Shown here piece after piece: positions 49,153 through 58,431 of a stretch of DNA of 64,000 nt. The notes beneath the pieces are model-generated. The model was not told the DNA's origin, did not search any database, and saw only the letters and a list, made by a program, of their open reading frames with translations. Origin of the DNA: Clostridium sp. CAG:609 (GTDB lineage: Bacteria > Bacillota_I > Bacilli_A > RF39 > UBA660); NCBI GenBank assembly GCA_000438075.1, contig FR903536.1, positions 39,201-103,200 on the forward strand, given 5' to 3'. A program made the translations under genes and the position numbers. How positions within the stretch are numbered: the first letter of the stretch is position 1; each line of letters starts with the position of its first letter.

Positions 49153-49500
49153 TTACTTAACTCCCTTCGCATCATCAGTTACTTTAACAGTAATATGACT
49201 ACTTCTCTTATCATGGCGATCTACATTCCCACGACTTGCAAATTTAATTCTCTTATAAACAGGTCCTGGATTAATGTAACATTCACTAATTCTAAGTTCA
49301 GATTCATTTGCACCATTATTATTAACGGCATTAGCAACAGCTGAATTTAAAACTTTAAGAATTAATCTACTAGCTTTAGTATTAGTATTTTCTAATATAC
49401 CTCTAGCAGTTTCAACGTCTTTTCCTCTAATTAAGTCCATTGTCATTCTAGCAAGTCTTGGCTTAATTAAAGCATTTTTATGAATTGCATATGCTTCCAT
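49153..49500 (-). CDS. rplV: Ribosomal protein L22
   Basis: 115 residues: AIHKNALIKPRLARMTMDLIRGKDVE.A, NAVANAVNNNGANE, and RIKFASRGNVDRHDKRSSHITV. Confidence 0.98.
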   Translation of the reverse strand: MEAYAIHKNALIKPRLARMTMDLIRGKDVETARGILENTNTKASRLILKVLNSAVANAVNNNGANESELRISECYINPGPVYKRIKFASRGNVDRHDKRSSHITVKVTDDAKGVK

Positions 49501-49508
49501 GTTACCTC

Positions 49509-49772
49509 CTACTTATTACCTGCATGGCCAGTAAATTTACGAGTTTGTGAAAATTCTCCTAATTTATGTCCAACCATGTCTTCTGTTATATATACTGGAA
49601 TAAAATCTTTTCCATTATGAACAGCTATAGTGTGACCAACAAAGTCAGGAAAAATAGTAGATCTTCTTGACCAAGTCTTAATAACTGTCTTTTTATTACC
49701 TTTATTCATTTCTTGAACCTTTTTCATAAGTGATTCTTCAACATAAGGTCCTTTTTTTAAACTTCTTGCCAT
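49509..49772 (-). CDS. rpsS: Ribosomal protein S19
   Basis: 87 residues: [67 protein letters not shown]. Confidence 0.98.
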   Translation of the reverse strand: MARSLKKGPYVEESLMKKVQEMNKGNKKTVIKTWSRRSTIFPDFVGHTIAVHNGKDFIPVYITEDMVGHKLGEFSQTRKFTGHAGNK

Positions 49773-49780
49773 TTTTCCTC

Positions 49781-50614
49781 CTATTTCTTAGCCTTTCTAC
49801 TTACTATAAGCTTTTCACTTTTCTTTTTGTTCTTACGAGTTTTAACACCAAGTGCAGGTTTACCCCAAGGTGTCATTGGACTCTTACGTCCTATTGGAGC
49901 ACGACCTTCTCCACCACCATGAGGGTGATCGTTAGGGTTCATTACAGAACCACGGTTAGTAGGTCTGATTCCCATATGACGTTTTCTACCAGCTTTACCT
50001 AAGTTAACTAGTTTGTAATCTTCATTACCAACAATACCTACTGTTGCAACACAAGTTCCAAGCACAAGTCTTGTTTCACCTGATTGTAAACGAAGCATTA
50101 CATATTTTCCTTCTCTACCAAGAATTTGAGCTCCAGCTCCAGCACTTCTACAAATTTCAGCACCCTTACCTGGTTGTAATTCAATACAATGAACCATTGT
50201 ACCAACTGGAATATTTTTAAGTGGTAATGCATTACCTACTTTAATATCAGCTGTTTCACCATTTTCAATGATAGCTCCAACTTTTAATCCATTAGGAGCA
50301 ATAATGTATTTCTTTTCCCCATCTTTATAATTTATTAATGCAATGTTTGCATTTCTATTTGGATCGTATTCAATAGTAGCAACACGACCAGTAACACCAA
50401 GTTTATTTCTTTTATAATCAATTATACGGTATTTTCTTTTTTCTCCACCACCAATGTGACGAACTGTCATTTTACCTTGATTATTTCTTCCACCAGTTTT
50501 ACTTTTCTTAACTAATAATGATTTAGTAGGAGTAGAACTAGTTATTTCTTCATTTTTTAGTGTACTCATTCCACGACGACCATTAGTCGTTGGTTTATAA
50601 TGTTTTATAGCCAT
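49781..50614 (-). CDS. rplB: Ribosomal protein L2
   Basis: 277 residues. [42 protein letters not shown], and the peptidyl-transferase-proximal [25 protein letters not shown] motif (here [15 protein letters not shown]). Confidence 0.98.
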   Translation of the reverse strand: MAIKHYKPTTNGRRGMSTLKNEEITSSTPTKSLLVKKSKTGGRNNQGKMTVRHIGGGEKRKYRIIDYKRNKLGVTGRVATIEYDPNRNANIALINYKDGEKKYIIAPNGLKVGAIIENGETADIKVGNALPLKNIPVGTMVHCIELQPGKGAEICRSAGAGAQILGREGKYVMLRLQSGETRLVLGTCVATVGIVGNEDYKLVNLGKAGRKRHMGIRPTNRGSVMNPNDHPHGGGEGRAPIGRKSPMTPWGKPALGVKTRKNKKKSEKLIVSRKAKK

Positions 50615-50632
50615 AATTCTTTTCCTCCCAAC

Positions 50633-50908
50633 TTATATTTCTATTGAAGAGCCTTCAGCTAAAGTAACTATTGCTTTTTTATAAGTCTTAGTTCTTCCAG
50701 CATATTTTCCAACTCTTCTTCTTTTTGATTTAGTATTTAATGTATTAACATTTTTAACACTAACTTTAAAAGCTTCTTCAACTGCATTTTTAATTTCATT
50801 CTTTGTAGCATCTTTAGCTACTTTAAATGTATAAACATTAGCTTGTCTATTAGCCATAGACTTTTCAGTAATAACTGGTGCAATGATAACATCAGAATAA
50901 TGTCTCAT
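50633..50908 (-). CDS. rplW: Ribosomal protein L23
   Basis: 91 residues: [11 protein letters not shown]......[28 protein letters not shown] and [17 protein letters not shown]. Its ATG overlaps the rplD stop. Confidence 0.98.
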   Translation of the reverse strand: MRHYSDVIIAPVITEKSMANRQANVYTFKVAKDATKNEIKNAVEEAFKVSVKNVNTLNTKSKRRRVGKYAGRTKTYKKAIVTLAEGSSIEI

Positions 50909-51531
50909 TATTTAAGCACCTCCTTTATTTTATTAACTGCTTCTTCATCCATAACAACTACATCAGCATTTACTAAGTCATATACATTAATTTCATCAGC
51001 ATATATAACTAAGCAATTTGGTAAATTTCTAGTTGCTAAATAAAGATTAGCAGCATCATCACTTGTAACAAATAATACTTTATCTTCAAGTTTTAATGCA
51101 TCTAACATTTTTAATGCATCTTTAGTTTTAGTACTTTCCATATTGAAATTATCAACAACTACTAAAGCTTTTTCTAACACTTTTAGAGATAAAGCACTCT
51201 TTAATGCAAGTACTCTTTCTTTTTTATTAATTTTGAAACTATAGTCACGGTTACCAACACCAAATGGTACTCCACCGCCAACCCATTGAGTAGCTCTTAT
51301 ACTACCTTGACGAGCTCTACCAGTTCCTTTTTGTTTCCAAGGTTTTCTTCCACCACCAGAAACTTCGCTTCTATTTTTAGTTTTTCTTGTTCCTTGACGA
51401 GTAGCATCTAATTGTAAACGGATCATTTTCTTTAATGCATCATCATTTACTTCAATCTTAAAGATGCTATCATTTAATGTTAAATCTTTTACTTTTTCAC
51501 CATTTAGGTTCTTAACACTTATCTTTGTCAT
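50908..51531 (-). CDS. rplD: Ribosomal protein L4
   Basis: 207 residues. The extended loop with [28 protein letters not shown] and the globular part ([17 protein letters not shown], [25 protein letters not shown]) are intact. L4 represses this operon in several bacteria, which fits the structured leader before rpsJ. Confidence 0.98.
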   Translation of the reverse strand: MTKISVKNLNGEKVKDLTLNDSIFKIEVNDDALKKMIRLQLDATRQGTRKTKNRSEVSGGGRKPWKQKGTGRARQGSIRATQWVGGGVPFGVGNRDYSFKINKKERVLALKSALSLKVLEKALVVVDNFNMESTKTKDALKMLDALKLEDKVLFVTSDDAANLYLATRNLPNCLVIYADEINVYDLVNADVVVMDEEAVNKIKEVLK

Positions 51532-51554
51532 TTTAAATCCTTTCTAAGCAAGTA

Positions 51555-52319
51555 TTACTTACTTTCTTCTTCCTTAGCATCTTCTTTAGCATCTGTAACT
51601 ACTTCTGCAGCTTCTTCTGTAACTTCTGGAGTATCAACTACTTCATCAACAACAGACTCTTCTACATATTTAAGAATTTCTTTTGGTTCTTCCTTTCTGC
51701 TATTTTTAACAGCAGTCTTAATTAATACTAAAGAATTTTTTGCACCTGGAACATTTCCACTAACTAAAATATAGTTTTCATTTACATTTACTTCAACGAT
51801 TTCTAAGTTTTGAATAGTCACTGTATCAACACCCATGTGTCCAGCTAACTTTTTACCTTTCAAAACTCTTTTTGGTAACATAGTACCAAGTGATCCTGGT
51901 CTTCTATGATAATGAGAACCATGAGTCATTGGTCCACGAGATTGGTTATGACGTTTAATAACCCCTTGGAAACCTTTACCTTTACTTGTACCTGTTACAT
52001 CAACGATTTCTCCAACATTAAATACATCAGCGCTAATTGTATCACCAATATTATAAGTTGATTCTACATCTCTTATTTCTTTTAAGTAGCGCTTAGGAGT
52101 AGTATTTGCTTTTTTAGCATTTCCCATTTCTGGTCTGTTTGCTTGTTTTTCTTTCTTTTCGAATACACCAAGTTGAATAGCATTATAACCATTATTTTCA
52201 ACAGTCTTAACTTGCATTACTACATTAGGTTCAACTTCAATAACTGTAACAGGAATAAGTTTACCTTCCTTAGTAAATACTTGAGTCATTCCAACTTTGC
52301 GTCCTAAGATTCCTTTCAT
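51555..52319 (-). CDS. rplC: Ribosomal protein L3 with acidic C-terminal extension
   Basis: 254 residues against about 210 usually. The core is normal: [58 protein letters not shown]. From about residue 210 a tail rich in Glu/Val/Asp/Thr ([13 protein letters not shown]...TEEAAEVV...EDAKEEESK) has no match to the usual L3 end. Confidence 0.97.
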   Translation of the reverse strand: MKGILGRKVGMTQVFTKEGKLIPVTVIEVEPNVVMQVKTVENNGYNAIQLGVFEKKEKQANRPEMGNAKKANTTPKRYLKEIRDVESTYNIGDTISADVFNVGEIVDVTGTSKGKGFQGVIKRHNQSRGPMTHGSHYHRRPGSLGTMLPKRVLKGKKLAGHMGVDTVTIQNLEIVEVNVNENYILVSGNVPGAKNSLVLIKTAVKNSRKEEPKEILKYVEESVVDEVVDTPEVTEEAAEVVTDAKEDAKEEESK

Positions 52320-52339
52320 AATTTTCTTCCTTCCTTCTC

Positions 52340-52648
52340 TTATAATTTGATATTTACATCAACACCACTTGGTATATCTAAGTGTTGTAATGCATCGATA
52401 GTTTCTTTGCTTGGTTTTTTAATATCGATAAGTCTCTTATGAGTCCTTCTTTCGAATTGTTCCCTCGCATCTTTATATTTGTGAACTGCTCTTAACACTG
52501 TAACTTTTTCAATTTCTGTTGGTAGTGGAACAGGTCCAGAAATTTCGCCGCCAGTTCTTTTAACAGTTTCAACTATTTTTCCAGCAGCAACATCAAGCAA
52601 TTGATGATCATATGCTTTCAAATTAATTCTAACTTTATCTTTTGACAT
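52340..52648 (-). CDS. rpsJ: Ribosomal protein S10
   Basis: 102 residues: [54 protein letters not shown]...[13 protein letters not shown]. First gene of the long operon. Confidence 0.98.
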   Translation of the reverse strand: MSKDKVRINLKAYDHQLLDVAAGKIVETVKRTGGEISGPVPLPTEIEKVTVLRAVHKYKDAREQFERRTHKRLIDIKKPSKETIDALQHLDIPSGVDVNIKL

Positions 52649-52778
52649 TTTTTCATGTCCTCCTTTCGCCTATATCTAGTATAGACATACTCCGTACAAG
52701 TTATCCTTTTCACTAGTTATAACTACCAACTCATCCTAGTGTATCGGTAACCTCGCACATCTCCGCAGTCATACGACT
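52649..52778 (-). promoter_or_regulatory. S10-operon 5' leader
   Basis: A GC-richer, partly self-complementary leader between the promoter and the rpsJ RBS (AAAGGAGGACATG). Pieces such as GGTTACC, AGTTATAACT and TATACTAGATATA can fold. Its place fits an L4-type autoregulatory leader known in Firmicutes, but I did not match the consensus base by base. Confidence 0.45.
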
Positions 52779-52781
52779 ATA

Positions 52782-52811
52782 ATTATATCATTAAAATATA
52801 TGAAAAATCAA
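52782..52811 (-). promoter_or_regulatory. Promoter of the S10-spc-alpha operon
   Basis: Minus strand TTGATT (52806-52811), 18-nt spacer, TATAAT (52782-52787), about 130 nt before rpsJ. Confidence 0.6.
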
Positions 52812-52850
52812 GTAAAAACTTACATTTTGTTAAAAATATTATACCAAACA

Positions 52851-52877
52851 AAAAGAACTATTGATTATCAATAGCTC
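52851..52877 (-). terminator. Terminator after the 52884 gene
   Basis: Minus strand GAGCTATTGA-TAA-TCAATAGTTC with TTTTTG after it. Confidence 0.75.
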
Positions 52878-52883
52878 AATTTT

Positions 52884-53402
52884 TTATTCAAATGAGAATG
52901 TAACAACATCTGTAATACTATATCTTGCATTTATTGATGGAATTAATAAACCACCTGATTCACCACTTTTAATACTCTTTCCATCCTTTGTAAACACAAA
53001 ATACATATCGTCAGTTATTTCTTCTTTACTAAATTCAACTTGAAGTTTACCACTAGCCTTGAAATAAACTTTATTAAAGTCATCAATACCATAGTAATTT
53101 AAAATATCTAACATTTTAACACCTTTATAAGTATGGTATTCATTTTCATAAGATTCATCCATAACAGCAGCTATTTCATAAGTTTTTAAATCTTTGATAT
53201 CTTCATTTGTTAAAGTACTATCATATATACCACTAATTGAAACAACAAATTTAGGTAATGTATAATCAACTTCTTTAACATCTTTAATACCTCTTTCAGC
53301 TATTAAGTTGTTATGTTTATTACTTTCTAACTTATTAGTTAAAAATACACAACCAAGTGTTAATAAAATACTAACACATGCTGTAATAATAATTTTTTTC
53401 AC
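52884..53402 (-). CDS. Membrane-anchored sulfite-oxidase-like (molybdopterin-binding fold) small protein
   Basis: 172 residues. An N-terminal helix (about 4-22), then a domain resembling the oxidoreductase molybdopterin-binding fold in short form: YEIAAVMDES...YHTYKGVKMLDILNYYGI, VYFKASGKLQVEFSKEEI and a final SGESGGLLIPS.NARYSITDVV. I see no Cys equivalent to the molybdenum ligand, so it may be a non-catalytic relative. GTG start after AAGGAGG. It begins 18 nt after the prepilin-like stop, so the pair are likely cotranscribed. Confidence 0.7.
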   Translation of the reverse strand: MKKIIITACVSILLTLGCVFLTNKLESNKHNNLIAERGIKDVKEVDYTLPKFVVSISGIYDSTLTNEDIKDLKTYEIAAVMDESYENEYHTYKGVKMLDILNYYGIDDFNKVYFKASGKLQVEFSKEEITDDMYFVFTKDGKSIKSGESGGLLIPSINARYSITDVVTFSFE

Positions 53403-53419
53403 GTTTCCTCCTTATTCTA

Positions 53420-55234
53420 TTATGGTTTTCTACCATTACTTGTATCATATAATGGTTTACCATTTGAGTCATTCCATTTACCATTATTTTGTGTATAACC
53501 ACAAGAACCCTTACAATCACTATTTCCTTTTGCTAGATCTTGATTTTTTTGATGCAACTCATCTTGTTTAGCTTTCTTTTCAGCTTCAGACATTGAATTA
53601 TTATTTTCAATATCCCACCATTTTTCAGAATTTTGTTTCATTTGACAAGTAGCATCACAATTAGAACCTCCTCCTGATGGACGACTAGACCCTCCACCTG
53701 AAGGACGACTTGGAGTTGGATCAGGATCTGGATCAGGAACATAACAAGCTTCATAATAAGTATTATGTGATTTTACACTTGAAGTATTACCAGCAGCATC
53801 CTTAGCATAACTATATAATGTATAAGTTGTACCACAAGAATAACTAAATGATGTTGATACTGATGAGAAACAACTACTATTTTTAGAAGGAGTTCCTCCA
53901 GTTGTTGCACAAACATAAACAGTTACATTACCAGAACCTCCATTATTATCTTCATACCTTGGTTTACTAATTGAACCAGCTCCTATAGAACCACCACTAA
54001 CATAATGAGGTGGAGTATTATCATAATATACTTTATAAGAACTTATTCCACTACATTTACCAGCTTCATTACATGCTTTAACATAAATTGTTTGTCTATT
54101 ATAATTAGTTGATATGTTACCTAAACTATTACCAATATTATTTAAATTATTAGCATTAGTTCCATAATAGAACTTAACTTCACTCTTACTTTCATCACCC
54201 ATGCCTTTACTAAATGTTAAAGTAAATGGGTTACCTGTATGCCACTTACCAGATCTAATTCCATCACTAGCACTAATTTCTGGATTCTTTGGTGTAGCAC
54301 TATCAATTCTTTCAATTGTAAATGTTTCAGTAGTTACATTACCAACATTATCACTTACACAATATTTATAAGTTCCTGTAGATGTATAAGTATTTTTATT
54401 ATCACTTTGGTACTTACCACAATCTTCATTTTCACCTACAAATGAATAACCTTTAATTCCTGAACCAGTCATATCAGTTGCACTAATTACAACTTCTTTT
54501 GATAGAGCCCAATTTGTATCATATTTAGCTTCTTCAATAACTGGGAATTGTTTATCAATACCAACTACATTACTAACTTCCCCTTGTAATTTTTTACCAT
54601 CTTCTTGATCAATTGTAACTTCACAACGATAAGTACTCATATTTACTAAAGCATCTTCAGTGTTTGTTAATATCTTACTTTCAGTACTTGATAAACCACT
54701 TGTACTTGTCCAATTAAATGATGCATTTTCTACAACCTTACCATTACTATATTTAATAGCTAGTGTAACATCATCTTTAAACCACGCATCACTTGATAAA
54801 GCATCACAATTACCATTGCTATCTAATACACACATTTGAAAAGCACTAGTTTTTTCATATGTATTACATTTACCATCACTCTTACCTAAATCTTCACTAA
54901 GTTTTGATACATATTGTCCATCCTCAAAAGTACTTTTAATAATATAACAATTCATACTTTCATTATTCTGAGGGTTATATATATCACTTTGATCATCAGG
55001 CTTAATTACCCCTTCTTTGATTAGGTCTTCAACACTAATTGTTGTAATATTAGTTTTATTAGCATATTCTTGAGCCTTAGCTTCTAAGTATGTTACTAAA
55101 TTATCATAATCTTTTTTAAGTATATTTTTTCTAACACTTATAAATATCGCACTAGATAAAGCAACTACTAAACTAAGAACCACAACTACAGCAATTAATT
55201 CAATTAATGTGAACCCTTTTTTCTTCGCTTTCAT
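53420..55234 (-). CDS. Large prepilin-like surface protein with Ig-type repeats and Cys-rich tail
   Basis: 604 residues. A type IV prepilin signature at the N-terminus (KKKG|FTLIE, cleavage after Gly7, Glu at +5, then a ~20-residue hydrophobic helix). A long extracellular part follows, with repeated Ig/cadherin-like patterns (SDNVGNVTTE, CNEAGKCSG, KDAAGNTSSVKSH, DNTPPHYVSGG), a Pro/Asp linker (DPDPDPTPSRPSGGG) and a C-terminus with CDATCQM and CKGSCGYTQ. Ordinary pilins are 100-200 residues. No pilus ATPase, platform protein or prepilin peptidase is in the window. Confidence 0.85.
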   Translation of the reverse strand: MKAKKKGFTLIELIAVVVVLSLVVALSSAIFISVRKNILKKDYDNLVTYLEAKAQEYANKTNITTISVEDLIKEGVIKPDDQSDIYNPQNNESMNCYIIKSTFEDGQYVSKLSEDLGKSDGKCNTYEKTSAFQMCVLDSNGNCDALSSDAWFKDDVTLAIKYSNGKVVENASFNWTSTSGLSSTESKILTNTEDALVNMSTYRCEVTIDQEDGKKLQGEVSNVVGIDKQFPVIEEAKYDTNWALSKEVVISATDMTGSGIKGYSFVGENEDCGKYQSDNKNTYTSTGTYKYCVSDNVGNVTTETFTIERIDSATPKNPEISASDGIRSGKWHTGNPFTLTFSKGMGDESKSEVKFYYGTNANNLNNIGNSLGNISTNYNRQTIYVKACNEAGKCSGISSYKVYYDNTPPHYVSGGSIGAGSISKPRYEDNNGGSGNVTVYVCATTGGTPSKNSSCFSSVSTSFSYSCGTTYTLYSYAKDAAGNTSSVKSHNTYYEACYVPDPDPDPTPSRPSGGGSSRPSGGGSNCDATCQMKQNSEKWWDIENNNSMSEAEKKAKQDELHQKNQDLAKGNSDCKGSCGYTQNNGKWNDSNGKPLYDTSNGRKP

Positions 55235-55267
55235 TTCTATCCTCCTATAATAAGGATAGACTAAAAC

Positions 55268-55300
55268 ACAAAAAAAGTCAATATATTTTATATCAACTTT
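55268..55300 (-). terminator. Terminator of gpmI/three-paralogue run
   Basis: Arms 55274-55285 and 55289-55300 pair (12 bp with G-U pairs), followed on the minus strand by TTTTTTTG. The stem overlaps the stop of the last paralogue. Confidence 0.75.
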
Positions 55301-55811
55301 TCACTAAATTACATACTAAATTTATTTCTTTATTTTTAAATTTATTAAGTCCCAAAAATTCACTAACCTTATTATATATATCTAAATCTAATGTATCAAT
55401 TAATTCAAAACTAAATTCACGTTGAAATAAGTCTACGTAATAAGCTATATTTTTTTCTTTTTCATTAACACATTCTACTTTATAACTAAAAAGTTCTTCT
55501 AAAGAATTAGTATTACCTCCAATTATTTTTTCAATTACTTCATATAAATAAGGATTAATTAATTCAATAGTATTTACTTCATATATGTCTAAATCACCAT
55601 AAAAATCTTCTTTAACTCCAATTTTTTTATATTCAAATTTTTTATAGCTTATTCCAACACTTCTATGGGGTAACCCATATGTCATATAACAATTACATCT
55701 TTCTATATTACAATCCTTTATTAAATCTTTTTCTATATTTCTTAAACTATCAACACTAAAAATAACCCTATATTTCTTTATTACATCTTCACCAACAGAG
55801 TAATAATACAT
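55293..55811 (-). CDS. Hypothetical protein, tandem paralogue 3
   Basis: 172 residues, soluble, no signal peptide. Not recognised. It shares with its two neighbours the order: MYYYSV start, VIFSVDSLRNIEKDL, a YKKFEYK segment, DFYGDLDIYEVNTIELI.P.LY..IEKII.GN...LEELF, YYVDLFQREFSFELIDTLDLDIYNK. The acidic helix-rich make-up suggests a small globular domain. Last of three in a run behind gpmI. Confidence 0.75.
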   Translation of the reverse strand: MYYYSVGEDVIKKYRVIFSVDSLRNIEKDLIKDCNIERCNCYMTYGLPHRSVGISYKKFEYKKIGVKEDFYGDLDIYEVNTIELINPYLYEVIEKIIGGNTNSLEELFSYKVECVNEKEKNIAYYVDLFQREFSFELIDTLDLDIYNKVSEFLGLNKFKNKEINLVCNLVKS

Positions 55812-55818
55812 TTTTACC

Positions 55819-56304
55819 TTACCTTTCTTTTCCCCTATTGTATTCTATTTGTTCAAGTTCCATAAATTTTCTTGCTTCATTATACATTTCTAAATTCATC
55901 TTATCAATAAATTCAAAACTAAATAAATCCCTAAATATACTATAGTAAAAATTAACGTCTCTTTTATTACCATTCTTTTCAACCTTATAATCATATAGTT
56001 CTTCTAAAGCTTTATTATCACCATTAATTATTTTTTCAATTAATTTATATAGACTAGGTCTAACTACTTCTTCACAATCCACTTCAAATAATGGTTTAAA
56101 ATCTTTACTTTTACCAAAATATTTAACATTATATGTCTTATAAATTTTATCAGCATTTTTATGTGGTTTTTCTGTAACATAATTGCTATGCACAGTTTTA
56201 CCTAAATCAATTGCTAAAAAATAAAGATATTTTTGAACACTTGCTAAATCATAATTAACCTTAAATTTATATACATCATTATCAATTACTTTAAAATAAT
56301 ACAT
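55819..56304 (-). CDS. Hypothetical protein, tandem paralogue 2
   Basis: 161 residues, the most diverged of the three. It keeps MYYFKV...YKFKVNYDLASVQK, FEVDCEEVVRPSLYKLIEKIINGDNKALEELYDYKVE and FYYSIFRDLFSFEFIDKMNLEMYNEARKF. It lacks the DFYGDxDIYEVN segment in its usual form. Function unknown. Confidence 0.75.
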   Translation of the reverse strand: MYYFKVIDNDVYKFKVNYDLASVQKYLYFLAIDLGKTVHSNYVTEKPHKNADKIYKTYNVKYFGKSKDFKPLFEVDCEEVVRPSLYKLIEKIINGDNKALEELYDYKVEKNGNKRDVNFYYSIFRDLFSFEFIDKMNLEMYNEARKFMELEQIEYNRGKER

Positions 56305-56314
56305 AAAACCTCAC

Positions 56315-56839
56315 CTATTTTTTCTTACCTCTATTAAGAACTAAGCTATAGTCATTTTTATTTTTAAGTATTGGTGAATTAACAAATTCTAATAACTTTT
56401 CATACATTTCTAAATCCATTGCATCAACTAAAGTAACTTTAAATAAATGTTGGAAAGATACTTGGTAATAATCGACATCTTTAACATTCTTTTCTTTCAA
56501 ATCAATTTTTTTTGCAAATAGTTTTTCTAAAGCTAAAACATTTCCCTTTAAAATTTCTTCAATCAAATTATAAAGTGGAGGTGTTATTAACTCAATTGTA
56601 TTTACTTCATAAATATCATCATCACCATAAAAATCATATCGAGTATCCACAAATTTATATTCAAATTTTTTATATTTTACATTCTTATCTCTACGAGGTA
56701 TCCCAACCGAAGAATAAGTATATTCTTTTTCTATACTACAATCATTAGCTAATTCATTTTGTAATTTTTTTACAATTTCTAAATCATAACTAACTTCATA
56801 TTTAAATATTTTATTGCCATCTACTTTATAATAAAACAT
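56315..56839 (-). CDS. Hypothetical protein, tandem paralogue 1
   Basis: 174 residues, with MFYYKVDGNKIFKYEVSYDLEIVKK, VKYKKFEYKFVDTRYDFYGDDDIYEVNTIELITPPLYNLIEEILKGN and VSFQHLFKVTLVDAMDLEMYEKLLEF. It begins 16 nt after the gpmI stop with AAGGAGG, so it probably shares the gpmI transcript. Function unknown. Confidence 0.75.
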   Translation of the reverse strand: MFYYKVDGNKIFKYEVSYDLEIVKKLQNELANDCSIEKEYTYSSVGIPRRDKNVKYKKFEYKFVDTRYDFYGDDDIYEVNTIELITPPLYNLIEEILKGNVLALEKLFAKKIDLKEKNVKDVDYYQVSFQHLFKVTLVDAMDLEMYEKLLEFVNSPILKNKNDYSLVLNRGKKK

Positions 56840-56854
56840 AAAACCTCCTTATAA

Positions 56855-58351
56855 TTATTCAACAATTAATGATTCTGTTCCTTCCATTTCCTTTGGAATA
56901 GCAATATCCATATAATCAAGAATCGTCGGTGCAACATTAACTAGTGAACCAGTTTTTTGTAACTTAACCTTTTCATCACATAATATAAAAGGAATAACAC
57001 TAGTAGTATGAGTTGTACAAATACTACCATCATCATTAATCATTATATCAGCGTTACCATGATCCGCAAGAATAACTACTTTATAAAAATTATCTTCTGC
57101 CTTTTCCATTATTTTATTTAAACACATATCAACCGCCATACAAGCCTTAGTTGCAGCATCCATATTACCAGTGTGACCAACCATATCTGGGTTAGCAAAA
57201 TTAACTAAAATGAAATCATAATCATTATTCATTGAAAGAATCACTCTTTTTGTAACTTCAACACAACTCATTTCAGGTTTTAAATCATATGTTGCAACAC
57301 TTGGTGATGGAATATGAAATTTATCACAGCCTTTTATCTTGCCATCAACACCACCATCAAAGAAGTATGTAACGTGTGGAAATTTTTCACTTTCAGCAAT
57401 TCTAGCTTGAGTAAAATCAAGTTCACTTAAATATAGACCTAATGAATTTTTAACTACAACTGGCTCAATTAAATTATATGTTTTAATTTTTTTATCAACT
57501 GGTAAGAAACTAAATACTAAAGTATCTTTCATATTTTCTGTACTAAATCCATCAAAAGTACTCCAATTAACTATTGATGATAAAATTTGTTTAGCACGAT
57601 CTGCTCTATAATTCATCCACATAATTATATCACCATTTTTTATTGTATTTTTACTACATATAATTGGTTTAATGAATTCATCAGTGATGCCTTTTTCGTA
57701 ACTACTATTGATACTTTTTTCAATATTGATTGAACTTAATCCTTTACCACCTACTACCAAATCATAATAAGCTTTTGTTCTATCCCAATTTTCATCTCTA
57801 TCCATTGCATAATATCTTCCGCAAATACTAACAACATCACCAACACCATATTCTATAATAATATCTTTTATCATATTAATATATTTCATTGCATCATGGA
57901 CACCAGTATCTCTGCCATCTGTTATTAAATGAAAATGTATCTTAGTAAATCCATTATCAATTAAGAATTTATACATACTTAAAAAATCATCTACACCAGC
58001 ATGAATATTTCCATCACTACATAATCCCATGATATGAATATCTTTATCTTTGTTTTCTAAAAGTTTGATAACATTAGCATTTTCCATATCAGGTTCTTTC
58101 AAAAAATCATTAACTAACATTTCACTTTGTTTTAATAATCTACCTGCACCAATTGTCATGTGACCTACTTCACTATTACCAGCTTGACCTTTTGATAAAC
58201 CAACAGCCTCTTCACTAGCTTCAAGCAAAGCATGGGGATACTTATTCCATAATTCAGTGAAAGTTTTCATATGAGCAGCAAGTATTGCATTACCTTTTTC
58301 TTCTTCACGATAACCAAAACCATCTAATATAATAGTTAATATTTTCTTCAT
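56855..58351 (-). CDS. gpmI: 2,3-bisphosphoglycerate-independent phosphoglycerate mutase
   Basis: Glycolytic mutase interconverting 3- and 2-phosphoglycerate with two Mn ions. 498 residues. Alkaline-phosphatase-like metal residues: Asp10 (ILDGFGYRE), catalytic Ser61 (GQAGNSEVGH), CGRYYAMDRD, NYRADRA, and NFANPDMVGHTG / ADHGNAD near the C-terminus. Complete. Downstream of spo0A, upstream of three unknown paralogues. Confidence 0.98.
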   Translation of the reverse strand: MKKILTIILDGFGYREEEKGNAILAAHMKTFTELWNKYPHALLEASEEAVGLSKGQAGNSEVGHMTIGAGRLLKQSEMLVNDFLKEPDMENANVIKLLENKDKDIHIMGLCSDGNIHAGVDDFLSMYKFLIDNGFTKIHFHLITDGRDTGVHDAMKYINMIKDIIIEYGVGDVVSICGRYYAMDRDENWDRTKAYYDLVVGGKGLSSINIEKSINSSYEKGITDEFIKPIICSKNTIKNGDIIMWMNYRADRAKQILSSIVNWSTFDGFSTENMKDTLVFSFLPVDKKIKTYNLIEPVVVKNSLGLYLSELDFTQARIAESEKFPHVTYFFDGGVDGKIKGCDKFHIPSPSVATYDLKPEMSCVEVTKRVILSMNNDYDFILVNFANPDMVGHTGNMDAATKACMAVDMCLNKIMEKAEDNFYKVVILADHGNADIMINDDGSICTTHTTSVIPFILCDEKVKLQKTGSLVNVAPTILDYMDIAIPKEMEGTESLIVE

Positions 58352-58401
58352 TTATAATCACCTTCATAACCTTATTATAATACATGACCCCAAAAAATAC
58401 A

Positions 58402-58431
58402 ACAAAAAAGCCCCTGTGTAAACAGGAAGCT
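58402..58431 (-). terminator. Terminator after spo0A
   Basis: Minus strand AGC-(T)-TCCTG-loop-CAGGG-GCT with one bulge, followed by TTTTTTG. The stem begins at the spo0A stop codon. It insulates gpmI from spo0A. Confidence 0.75.
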
